A DNA stretch of 64,000 nt. It comes from Catenulispora sp. GP43 (GTDB lineage Bacteria > Actinomycetota > Actinomycetes > Streptomycetales > Catenulisporaceae). A program made the translations under genes and the position numbers. The notes under the pieces are model-generated. The model was not told where the DNA came from and did no database searches. It saw only the letters and a list, made by a program, of their open reading frames with translations. Positions 56,069-63,073 of the stretch are shown here, one piece after another. The stretch spans positions 310,001-374,000 of the forward strand of contig NZ_JBGCCT010000003.1 of the NCBI RefSeq assembly GCF_041260665.1, in the 5' to 3' direction. Positions within the stretch are counted from its first letter, which is position 1. Every line of letters starts with the position of its first letter.

Positions 56069-57051
56069 TCGACACAATCCTCTCCCCGATCATCTGGGCC
56101 ACCAGCTTCGTGCTGATGCTGTGGCACCGGGCGTTCGGGGCGATTTTCGGCAGCGACTCCTCGGCGTCCTGGGTGCTGGCGATCCTCTTCCTGACGATCA
56201 CCATCCGTGCCGCGATGATTCCGCTGTTCCGCAAGCAGATCAAGTCGATGCAGAACATGCAGCGACTCCAGCCGCAGATCCAGGCGCTGCAGAAGAAGTA
56301 CAAGCTCGACAAGCAGAAGCTTCAGCAGGAGATGATGAAGCTGTACAAGGACAACGGGACCTCCCCGTTCGCCTCGTGCATGCCGATCCTGCTGCAGACG
56401 CCGTTCTTCATGGGCCTGTACCGCGTGCTCAGCCACGTGGCCGCCGGCAACGCGGTCGGCGCGCTGTCCAAGGCCGACGCCTACAGCGCCCAGCACGCGA
56501 ACTTCCTCGGTGCGCCGCTGTCGCTGAGTTTCCTGCACCACACGCCGTCCCAGATGGCCGCGGTCGGCATCACCTCGGTGACCAACCTGCAGATCGTCGC
56601 GGTCATCATGGCGGTCATCTACGCCACGTCGCAGTTCCTGACGCAGCGCATGATGATGGCCAAGAACACCAACTTGGACAACAGCGTCCCGAACCCGATG
56701 ATGCAGAGCCAGAAGATCATGCTCTACGTCATGCCGTTCGGCATGCTGTTCTTCAGCCTGAACGTCCAGATCGGTGTCGTGCTGTACCTGATGACCACGA
56801 ACGTGTGGACGATCGGCCAGCAGTTCTACACTCTGCGCAATTCCCCGATGCCCGGCAGCCAGGCGGAGAAGGAGATGCTCGCCCGCCGCAAGGCCAAGGA
56901 GGAGCGCAAGCGCGAGGAGCTCGTCGCGAAGAACCCGGAGGCCGCCAAGGAACTGGCCGCCGCCAACGGCTCCCCCACCCAGGACAAGGTGCCGGCCTCC
57001 AGGCAGCGTCAACAGCCGGTCCGCACCACTCGTAGCAAGCGCAAGAAGTAG
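56065..57051 (+). CDS. yidC: Membrane protein insertase YidC
   Basis: 328 residues, GTG start with GAGGAG upstream. Oxa1/YidC fold with about five hydrophobic segments: [79 protein letters not shown] and [20 protein letters not shown]. The coiled region [19 protein letters not shown] and the hydrophilic-groove Arg in TIRAAM are present. Inserts membrane proteins with or without Sec. The basic tail (RSKRKK) contacts ribosomes. Confidence 0.96.
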   Translation: MIDTILSPIIWATSFVLMLWHRAFGAIFGSDSSASWVLAILFLTITIRAAMIPLFRKQIKSMQNMQRLQPQIQALQKKYKLDKQKLQQEMMKLYKDNGTSPFASCMPILLQTPFFMGLYRVLSHVAAGNAVGALSKADAYSAQHANFLGAPLSLSFLHHTPSQMAAVGITSVTNLQIVAVIMAVIYATSQFLTQRMMMAKNTNLDNSVPNPMMQSQKIMLYVMPFGMLFFSLNVQIGVVLYLMTTNVWTIGQQFYTLRNSPMPGSQAEKEMLARRKAKEERKREELVAKNPEAAKELAAANGSPTQDKVPASRQRQQPVRTTRSKRKK

Positions 57052-57065
57052 AGGAGCCGCACGGC

Positions 57066-57644
57066 ATGAGCGACACCACCGCGGTGACCGAGGCCGAGGC
57101 CTCCGAGCAGGTCGACGCCGAGCAGGAGACGGCCGGCGAGCGCGCCGAGAAGTCTGCCGAGCGCGCTCCGGAATCCGCCGCCGAGCGGATCGCCCGCCTG
57201 GAGCGCGAGGGCGACATCGCCGCCGACTACCTGGAGGGCCTGCTCGACATCGCCGACCTGGACGGCGACATCGACATGGACGTCGAGGGCGATCGGGCCT
57301 CGGTCTCCATCGTCGGCGGCAAGCTGTCCCACCTGGTGGGCTCCGAGGGCGAGGTGCTCGACGCGCTGCAGGAGCTGACCCGGCTGGCGGTGCTCCGGGA
57401 GACCGGCGAGCGCTCGCGGCTGATGCTGGACATCGACGGCCACCGCGCCACCCGCCGCTCCGAGCTCACCCGGATCGGCACCGAGGCGGCGCGCAAGGTC
57501 GCCGAGACCGGCGAGCCGGTGAAGCTGTCGGCGATGTCGCCCTTCGAGCGCAAGGTCGTGCACGACGCGGTGGCGGCGGCCGGACTGCGCAGCGAGTCGG
57601 AGGGCGAGGAGCCGAACCGCTGTGTCGTGGTGCTTCCGGTCTGA
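57066..57644 (+). CDS. jag: Jag/KhpB RNA-binding protein
   Basis: 192 residues. An acidic Glu-rich N-terminus (about 1-55) replaces the Jag-N domain; a KH-II domain (about 55-125) has DYLEGLLDIADLDGDIDMDV and LVGSEGEVLDALQELTRLAVL; a C-terminal R3H domain has RKVAETGEPVKLSAMSPFERKVVHDAV with the Arg-x-x-x-His pattern. Binds RNA and links to cell growth in other bacteria. 14 bases after yidC. Confidence 0.93.
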   Translation: MSDTTAVTEAEASEQVDAEQETAGERAEKSAERAPESAAERIARLEREGDIAADYLEGLLDIADLDGDIDMDVEGDRASVSIVGGKLSHLVGSEGEVLDALQELTRLAVLRETGERSRLMLDIDGHRATRRSELTRIGTEAARKVAETGEPVKLSAMSPFERKVVHDAVAAAGLRSESEGEEPNRCVVVLPV

Positions 57645-57673
57645 GGACCGAGCGGTCAGGACATAGTGGAGAC

Positions 57674-58411
57674 ATGCGAACTTCTTCGCCCGACCCCGCT
57701 TCCCCCGGCGGCGAGCCGACCGATCTGGTCCTGGGCCCCGTTCCGGAGGCGGTGGTCTCCGTTTTCGGCGACCGGGCGGCCGACGCCACCCGGTACGCCG
57801 AGATCCTGGCCGGCCCCGGTGTGACCCGAGGGCTCCTGGGCCCTCGGGAGGTGCCGCGGCTGTGGGAGCGGCACATCCTGAACTGCGCGGTGGTCGGCGG
57901 TCTGCTGCCCACCGACATCCAGATCTGTGACGTCGGCTCCGGAGCCGGGCTTCCCGGCATCGTCCTGGCCCTGGCACGCCCGGACCTGTCGGTGACCCTC
58001 CTGGAGCCGCTGCTGCGCCGTACTCTGTTCCTGGACGAGGTGATCGACCTCCTGGGCCTGGACAACGTGCGGGTATTGCGCGGCCGGGCCGAGGAGTTCG
58101 CCGGCAAGGAGCGGTTCGACGTGGTCACCTCCCGGGCCGTGGCGCCGCTGGACCGGCTGGCCGGCTGGTCGCTGCCGCTGCTGCGTTCCGGGGGCGAGAT
58201 GGTGGCGCTCAAGGGCGGCTCGGCCGAGGCCGAACTCGCCGAGAGCGCGGATCTGCTCGCCAAGCTCGGCGCCACCCGGTGGAGTGTGGAGACGGTCGGG
58301 GCCGGGATCGTGGAGCCGCCGACGACGGTGATCCGGGTCGGGATCGAGCAGGAGATCCAGGTGCGCGGGCCGAAGAAGCAGCGGCCGCGGAACCGGCGCC
58401 CCGGACGCTGA
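57674..58411 (+). CDS. rsmG: 16S rRNA (guanine-527 N7) methyltransferase
   Basis: 245 residues, GidB/RsmG. YAEILAGPGVTRGLLGPRE and WERHILNCAVV (LWxRHIxxS-type) at the N-terminus, SAM-binding ICDVGSGAGLPGIVLAL, VTLLEPLLRRTLFL and VTSRAVAPLDRL (the SRAxA motif). Adds a methyl group to 16S rRNA near the streptomycin site. The C-terminus is basic (QRPRNRRPGR). parS-like sites start 51 bases after the stop. Confidence 0.96.
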   Translation: MRTSSPDPASPGGEPTDLVLGPVPEAVVSVFGDRAADATRYAEILAGPGVTRGLLGPREVPRLWERHILNCAVVGGLLPTDIQICDVGSGAGLPGIVLALARPDLSVTLLEPLLRRTLFLDEVIDLLGLDNVRVLRGRAEEFAGKERFDVVTSRAVAPLDRLAGWSLPLLRSGGEMVALKGGSAEAELAESADLLAKLGATRWSVETVGAGIVEPPTTVIRVGIEQEIQVRGPKKQRPRNRRPGR

Positions 58412-58461
58412 GGTCGGTCCGCGGCCTCGGCCTCCGACGGGGGCTGGGGCCGCCGACCGAT

Positions 58462-58475
58462 GTTTCACGGGAAAC
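58462..58475 (+). repeat. parS-like site 1
   Basis: GTTTCACGGGAAAC, exact. Between rsmG and parA. Confidence 0.9.
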
Positions 58476-58516
58476 CGAGGGTGCCGGAGGGGCCCGTGAA
58501 GGGTGCCGGGGGCGAT

Positions 58517-58530
58517 GTTTCACGGGAAAC
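58517..58530 (+). repeat. parS-like site 2
   Basis: GTTTCACGGGAAAC, exact. Confidence 0.9.
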
Positions 58531-58539
58531 CGACAAAAG

Positions 58540-58569
58540 AGGGCTGTGTTTCACGGGAAACACAGCCCT
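58540..58569 (+). repeat. parS-like site 3 inside a hairpin
   Basis: Site GTTTCACGGGAAAC at 58548-58561, extended by flanks into 13-base perfect arms AGGGCTGTGTTTC / GAAACACAGCCCT around loop ACGG, followed by TCGTTCGTTCT. It is 129 bases after the rsmG stop and could terminate the rpmH-rsmG transcript. Confidence 0.85.
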
Positions 58570-58671
58570 TCGTTCGTTCTCGGGGGAGCGAGTACGGCAG
58601 ACTGTTGGTTCGTAGCTTCTCGCTTCATGTTGAGCACAGCCTTCCGCGCGTCCCATGACAGGAGTTCTTCC

Positions 58672-59850
58672 GTGGCCGCACCCGGCAATGAACACCGAGA
58701 GCACCAGGGGGTCGACCCGCTGCTCGCGCAGTCCGTGGTGGACAGCCTGAACGACGAGCCCTACTACCCCGCCGGGACCACCGACGTCATGGCCACGCCG
58801 CCGGTGGACCTCGAGTACGAGTCCGGACACGTTCCCGCGGGAGCCACTCCCTCTGCACCCCTTCAGGTAATGCACATGCCGTCTTCTTCCGTTCCCGCCC
58901 AGGGGCCGTCCGTCTCCGACGACTCGGACACCCCGATTGCCCGCCAAGCCGCCGCCGCGATAGAAGCGCTCTCCGGAGTGACCCGACTCCCCCGACCGGA
59001 CAAGACCCGCGTCCTGGTCGTCGCCAACCAGAAGGGCGGCGTCGGCAAGACCACGACCACGGTCAACCTGGCCGCCTCGCTCGCCCAGGCCGGCGCCGAC
59101 GTGCTGGTGATCGACCTGGACCCGCAGGGCAACGCCTCCACCGCGCTGTCGGTCGAACACCACGCCGACGTGCCCTCGGTCTACGACGTCCTCATCGAGC
59201 GCTACACGATGGACGAGGTCGTGCAGCAGGTGCCCGAGATCCCCCACCTCTACTGCTGCCCGGCGACCATCGACCTGGCCGGCGCGGAGATCGAACTGGT
59301 CTCGATGGTGGCCCGGGAGAGCCGGCTGTCCAAGGCGCTGTCCGGCTACCAGAAGAAGATGGACTACATCCTCATCGACTGCCCGCCGTCGCTGGGACTG
59401 CTGACGGTCAACGCGATGGTGGCCGGCGCCGAGGTGCTGATCCCGATCCAGTGCGAGTACTACGCGCTGGAGGGCCTGAGCCAGCTGCTGCACAACATCG
59501 AGCTGATCCGCGGGCACCTGAACCCCGACCTCCACGTGTCGACGATTCTGCTCACCATGTACGACTCCCGGACCCGGCTGTCGACCGAGGTGGCCGAGCA
59601 GGTGCGCACCCACTTCCCGAACGAGGTGCTGTCCTCGGCGATCCCGCGTTCGGTGCGGGTCTCCGAGGCGCCGTCGTACGGCCAGACCGTGATGACGTGG
59701 GACCCGGTCTCCACCGGGGCCATCGCCTACCGGGACGCGGCCCGGGAGATCGCTGAGCGCGGCGCGTCCCGCATCGCGATGGACGGCATGAACGATTTCC
59801 GGGCCGACATCGAGTACGGTGGGGCGTCCCTGCACAGCGGTGGGCAGTGA
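58672..59850 (+). CDS. parA: Chromosome-partitioning ATPase ParA (Soj)
   Basis: 392 residues from the GTG at 58672, which has AGGAG 8 bases upstream; the ATG at 58627 is an alternative. A variable N-terminal ~105 residues precede the ParA domain: deviant Walker A KGGVGKTTT (121-129), VIDLDPQGNAST, the Walker B-like DYILIDCPPSLGLLT and PIQCEYYALEGLSQLL. Binds DNA in its ATP form and moves ParB-parS complexes. It is 22 bases ahead of parB. The parS sites around it are described separately. Confidence 0.95.
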   Translation: MAAPGNEHREHQGVDPLLAQSVVDSLNDEPYYPAGTTDVMATPPVDLEYESGHVPAGATPSAPLQVMHMPSSSVPAQGPSVSDDSDTPIARQAAAAIEALSGVTRLPRPDKTRVLVVANQKGGVGKTTTTVNLAASLAQAGADVLVIDLDPQGNASTALSVEHHADVPSVYDVLIERYTMDEVVQQVPEIPHLYCCPATIDLAGAEIELVSMVARESRLSKALSGYQKKMDYILIDCPPSLGLLTVNAMVAGAEVLIPIQCEYYALEGLSQLLHNIELIRGHLNPDLHVSTILLTMYDSRTRLSTEVAEQVRTHFPNEVLSSAIPRSVRVSEAPSYGQTVMTWDPVSTGAIAYRDAAREIAERGASRIAMDGMNDFRADIEYGGASLHSGGQ

Positions 59851-59872
59851 ACGGCACGATGGGAGAGCAGTG

Positions 59873-61072
59873 GTGAGCAGCAGCCGACGCGGACTGGGCA
59901 AGGGCCTGGGTGCTCTGATCCCCACCGGCGCCCCGCCCGCGATACTGTCCGAGAAGACCCGAGCCGAGTCGGCGGGCCCTTCGGCGGCCGGCGATGTTTC
60001 CCGTGAAACCACCACCGATGTTTCACGGGAAGCCGCGACAGCGGCACCGGTCCGGACGGCGCTCGGCACCCTGCCGATCGACACCGACCACCGGGTGTCC
60101 GAGGAGACGACGAGCATCGCGTCCGCGCCCGCGGCTCCGGTCCCGGCGCCCACGGCCAGTCCCGAGTCCTTCAACGGCACCCGCGTGCCGGACGGACTGA
60201 TGCCGGTTCCCGGTGCCTCGTTCGCCGAGATCCCGCAGAGCCAGATCCGACCGAACCCGGTGCAGCCCCGCACCGAGTTCGACGAAGTCGCGCTGGCCGA
60301 ACTGGTGGCCTCCATCAAGGAGGTCGGCCTCCTCCAGCCGATCGTGGTCCGGCAGCTGCCCGAGCCCGACGGCGACCACCACTACGAACTCATCATGGGT
60401 GAGCGCCGGTGGCGGGCTTCGCAGGAGGCCGGTCTCTCCGCGATCCCGGCCATCATCCGCGACACCCGCGACGACCGGATGCTTCTGGACGCGCTGCTGG
60501 AGAACCTCCAGCGCGCCCAGCTGAACCCGCTCGAAGAGGCCGCGGCGTACGACCAGCTGCTCAAGGACTTCGACTGCACCCACGAAGTCCTGGCCGAGAA
60601 GATCGGCAAGTCACGGCCGCACGTGACCAACACGCTGCGCCTGCTCACTCTGACCCCGGGCATCCAGCGCCGGGTCGCGGCCGGCGTCATCACCGCCGGC
60701 CACGCCCGAGCGCTGCTCGGCCTGAAGTCGGTGGAGCAGCAGGAGGAGATCGCCAAGCGCATCGTCCGCGAGAACCTGTCGGTCCGCGCGGTCGAGGAGC
60801 TGGCGGGCATGGGCCGCTGGGACGCTGCCGCACTGGACACCGCGCTGACCGAGACGCCCGAGGACTACCTCGACTTCACCGACAAGCCCAAGGGCAAGCG
60901 AGTGCGCTCCGGCAGCCGGATGCCGATCCTGGAGGAGTACGGTCAGCGGCTGTCGGATCGGCTGGAGACCCGGGTGAAGGTCGACATCATGCAGAAGCGC
61001 GGCCGGATCACCATCGAGTACGCGGGGATAGAGGATCTGAAGCGGATCGCGAAGGCGATCCTCGGCGAGTAG
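59873..61072 (+). CDS. parB: Chromosome-partitioning protein ParB (Spo0J)
   Basis: 399 residues from the GTG at 59873 with GGGAGA upstream. N-terminal RGLGKGLGALIP (ParA-stimulating motif), a linker with two in-frame parS-like sequences that read VSRET and VSREA, then the CTPase/ParB-N domain with IRPNPVQPRTEFD, GERRWRASQEAGLSAIPAII (the GERRxRA CTP motif), and helix-turn-helix VLAEKIGKSRPHVTNTLRLL. The C-terminus is the dimerisation domain (GRITIEYAGIEDLKRIAKAIL). Binds parS and spreads; with ParA it segregates origins. Confidence 0.96.
   Translation: MSSSRRGLGKGLGALIPTGAPPAILSEKTRAESAGPSAAGDVSRETTTDVSREAATAAPVRTALGTLPIDTDHRVSEETTSIASAPAAPVPAPTASPESFNGTRVPDGLMPVPGASFAEIPQSQIRPNPVQPRTEFDEVALAELVASIKEVGLLQPIVVRQLPEPDGDHHYELIMGERRWRASQEAGLSAIPAIIRDTRDDRMLLDALLENLQRAQLNPLEEAAAYDQLLKDFDCTHEVLAEKIGKSRPHVTNTLRLLTLTPGIQRRVAAGVITAGHARALLGLKSVEQQEEIAKRIVRENLSVRAVEELAGMGRWDAAALDTALTETPEDYLDFTDKPKGKRVRSGSRMPILEEYGQRLSDRLETRVKVDIMQKRGRITIEYAGIEDLKRIAKAILGE
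59996..60009 (-). repeat. parS-like site 4 inside parB
   Basis: Reads GTTTCCCGTGAAAC on the plus strand, exact complement of the standard site. In the 5' coding part of parB. Confidence 0.88.
60020..60033 (+). repeat. parS-like variant inside parB
   Basis: GTTTCACGGGAAGC, one mismatch. 11 bases after site 4, in the same reading frame. Confidence 0.75.
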
Positions 61073-61078
61073 GTCGTT

Positions 61079-61092
61079 GTTTCACGGGAAAC
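61079..61092 (+). repeat. parS-like site 5
   Basis: GTTTCACGGGAAAC, exact. 6 bases after the parB stop. Confidence 0.9.
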
Positions 61093-61097
61093 CGTGA

Positions 61098-61128
61098 AGA
61101 GGCCCGGCGGCCCATCCGCCGGGCCTCT
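61098..61128 (+). terminator. parB terminator
   Basis: Perfect 13-base stem AGAGGCCCGGCGG / CCGCCGGGCCTCT with loop CCCAT, then GTCATGTTT. 25 bases after parB. Confidence 0.88.
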
Positions 61129-61132
61129 GTCA

Positions 61133-61172
61133 TGTTTCACGGGAAACAGGGGGCGCTGTTTCCCGTGAAACA
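61133..61172. repeat. parS-like sites 6 and 7, inverted pair
   Basis: Sites at 61134-61147(+) and 61158-61171(-) form a 17-base perfect stem with a 6-base GC-rich loop, just upstream of the methyltransferase start. Confidence 0.9.
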
Positions 61173-61194
61173 GCGCGAAGGAGAGAGGTGCAAA

Positions 61195-61790
61195 GTGGCT
61201 GGGCACTGGGACGAGGTGTACATCAAGAAGGGCCGCGAGGACGTCAGCTGGTTCCAGACCGATCCGCGGATGTCGCTGGAGCTCATCCGCGAGTGTGGCC
61301 TGTCGCTGGCTGCGGCGATCGTGGATGTCGGCGGCGGCGCCTCCGTCCTCGGCAGCCGGTTGCTGGCGGATGGCTTCAGCGATGTGACGGTGCTCGACAT
61401 TGCGGAGTCCGCGTTGGCGGTGGCGCGGGACGAGCTTGGTTTCACGGGAAGCACGATCGCGGCCGATGTGCGTGAGTGGCGACCGGAACACCGGTATCAG
61501 CTGTGGCATGACCGCGCGGTGTTCCACTTCCTCACCGCGGAGGAGGATCGGGCTGCCTACCGCCGAACGGTGGACGCGGCTGTCGAGCCAGACGGTTGGG
61601 TGGCTGTCGGGACGTTCGCGACCGACGGACCGGAGCAGTGCTCGGGACTTCCGACTGCGCGCTATGACGCGGACACGCTTGCCGCGGAGTTCTCCGGATG
61701 GGACGTCGTGGACGCCCGAAACGAAGAACACACCGCACCCCGTGGGATGCGGTGCAGCCGTTCACTTGGCTCCTGCTGCGGCGCCACTGA
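61195..61790 (+). pseudogene. Class I methyltransferase with a 3' frameshift
   Basis: GTG start, product MAGHWDEVYIKKGREDVSWFQ: trans-aconitate/thiopurine-like SAM methyltransferase. Motif I is IVDVGGGASVLGSRLL, then VTVLDIAESALAVARDEL, and LWHDRAVFHFLTAEEDRAAY. The frame as read ends in RNEEHTAP then leaves the family and continues through parS sites to 61872. Skipping 61741-61742 restores a normal family C-terminus, WDAVQPFTWLLLRRH, with a stop at 61788-61790. So a +2 (or -1) shift lies near 61735-61745: a genuine mutation or a sequencing error. A parS-like variant (61439-61452) lies within it. Confidence 0.82.
61439..61452 (+). repeat. parS-like variant inside the methyltransferase gene
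   Basis: GTTTCACGGGAAGC, one mismatch, same variant as at 60020. Confidence 0.7.
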
Positions 61791-61832
61791 TGTTTCACGG
61801 GAAACAGCCGACCGTGTTTCCCGTGAAACATC
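61789..61832. repeat. parS-like sites 8 and 9, inverted pair and terminator-like stem
   Basis: Sites 61792-61805(+) and 61816-61829(-). Arms of 18 bases (61789-61806 and 61815-61832) pair perfectly with an 8-base loop. It overlaps the restored stop of the methyltransferase and lies 4 bases before (and partly touching) the ddl stop, exactly between converging genes. Confidence 0.9.
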
Positions 61833-61835
61833 GGC

Positions 61836-62783
61836 CTACTTGGCGATGACGGCCTGGACCAGATCGCGGTAGAGCACCCCGAGGTCGAGGTCCGCGGCGG
61901 CGGCGGCCATCGGCAGCAGGCTGGTCTCAGTGAGGCCCGGTGCCACGTTCACTTCCAGGAACCAGGGCGTCCCGTCGGCGTCGAGGATCAGGTCGGTGCG
62001 CGAGACGCAGGACAGTCCGAGCGTCGTGTGCGCGCGGACGGCCAGCTGCTCGACGGCCTTCGCCTCGTCGGCGGTGAGCCGGGCCGGCGCGAAGAACTCG
62101 GTGATGCCGGCGGTGTAGCGGGCCGCGTAGTCGTAGACGCCGGAGTCGGCGACGATCTCGACCGCGGGCAGGGCCTGCGGGCCGGTGCCGGTGTCGACGA
62201 CCGATACCGCGATCTCGCGGCCGGTGATGTGCCGCTCGATGAGCGCGGTCTCGTCGTAGGCGAAGCAAGCCACCATCGCGGCCGGCAGGTCCTCGCGGGT
62301 GTGCACGCCGGCCGCGCCGAGGGAGGATCCGCCCCGGGCCGGCTTCACGAACAGCGGCAGCGGGAGCCCACCGGTCACCGCGTCCAGGACGGCCTGGGTG
62401 CCGAGGTCCCGGAACGTCGTCTTGGGGATGGCGACCCAGTCGGGGGTGGCCAGTCCGGCGGAGCGGATGACGTCCTTGGCCGAGGGCTTGTCGAAGGCGC
62501 GGCGGCAGGCGGCGGCGGACGAGCCGACGTAGGGGACGCCCAGCAGCGCCAGGATTCCCTGCACCGCCCCGTCCTCACCGGTGGCCCCGTGCAGGGTGGG
62601 GAAGACGGCGTCGGGGCGGTCGGCGAGCAGCGACGGCAGAAGCGCGGCGTCGATGTCGCGCACCTGTACTTCGACGCCCGCGCTGCGAAGCGCGTCGGCC
62701 ACCCGGCGACCGGAGCGGATCGAGACGTCGCGTTCGTGGCTGAGGCCGCCGGCCAAGACGACGACACGGCCCAGGTCGCTCAT
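61836..62783 (-). CDS. ddl: D-alanine--D-alanine ligase
   Basis: 315 residues from the ATG at 62783; GTG 62792 or 62804 would add a few residues. ATP-grasp ligase: VVVLAGGLSHERDVSIRSGR (N-terminal motif GGxSxERxVS), FPTLHGATGEDGAVQGIL, FVKPARGGSSLGA, EVNVAPGLTETSLLPMAA with the metal-binding Glu-x-Asn. Joins two D-Ala for peptidoglycan. Transcribed toward the methyltransferase; the upstream region is filled with parS-like sites. Confidence 0.93.
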   Translation of the reverse strand: MSDLGRVVVLAGGLSHERDVSIRSGRRVADALRSAGVEVQVRDIDAALLPSLLADRPDAVFPTLHGATGEDGAVQGILALLGVPYVGSSAAACRRAFDKPSAKDVIRSAGLATPDWVAIPKTTFRDLGTQAVLDAVTGGLPLPLFVKPARGGSSLGAAGVHTREDLPAAMVACFAYDETALIERHITGREIAVSVVDTGTGPQALPAVEIVADSGVYDYAARYTAGITEFFAPARLTADEAKAVEQLAVRAHTTLGLSCVSRTDLILDADGTPWFLEVNVAPGLTETSLLPMAAAAADLDLGVLYRDLVQAVIAK

Positions 62784-62856
62784 TGCAATCACTGCCCTTC
62801 TCACCGGTATCTTCGCCCCCGATCATGCCAGAGGAGTCGGAGGGGTCATGCGCGAT

Positions 62857-62895
62857 GTTTCACGGGAAACAGCGATGTTTCACGGGAAACATCGC
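62857..62895 (+). repeat. parS-like sites 10 and 11, tandem, second in a hairpin
   Basis: Exact sites at 62857-62870 and 62877-62890, 20 bases apart. The second is flanked to form GCGATGTTTC / GAAACATCGC around ACGG (62872-62895). 74 bases upstream of ddl. Confidence 0.9.
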
Positions 62896-62942
62896 CGGAT
62901 CGACGGCGTCGGGACCGCCTCGGCACGCCCGCCGAAGCTGAC

Positions 62943-62956
62943 GTTTCCCGTGAAAC
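62943..62956 (-). repeat. parS-like site 12
   Basis: GTTTCCCGTGAAAC on the plus strand, exact. Confidence 0.9.
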
Positions 62957-62985
62957 ATCGTCTGCCGCCAGTCTGGCCGCCTCAT

Positions 62986-62999
62986 GTTTCACGGGAAAC
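62986..62999 (+). repeat. parS-like site 13
   Basis: GTTTCACGGGAAAC, exact. Confidence 0.9.
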
Positions 63000-63026
63000 A
63001 CGGCCTGTTTCACGCCGGTCCCGAGC

Positions 63027-63069
63027 GATGTTTCACGGGAAACCGGGCGCCGGTTTCCCGTGAAACATC
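63027..63069. repeat. parS-like sites 14 and 15, inverted pair and terminator-like stem
   Basis: Sites 63030-63043(+) and 63053-63066(-). Perfect 19-base arms (63027-63045, 63051-63069) with a 5-base loop GGCGC, the longest parS stem in the window. It begins 4 bases beyond the aminotransferase stop, the position of a terminator. Confidence 0.9.
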
Positions 63070-63073
63070 CCCG

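Noticed and set aside
58462..63066. The regular 14-mers as a CRISPR array
   Set aside because: Spacing is irregular, both orientations occur, repeats are too short and no cas genes are present; parS fits better.
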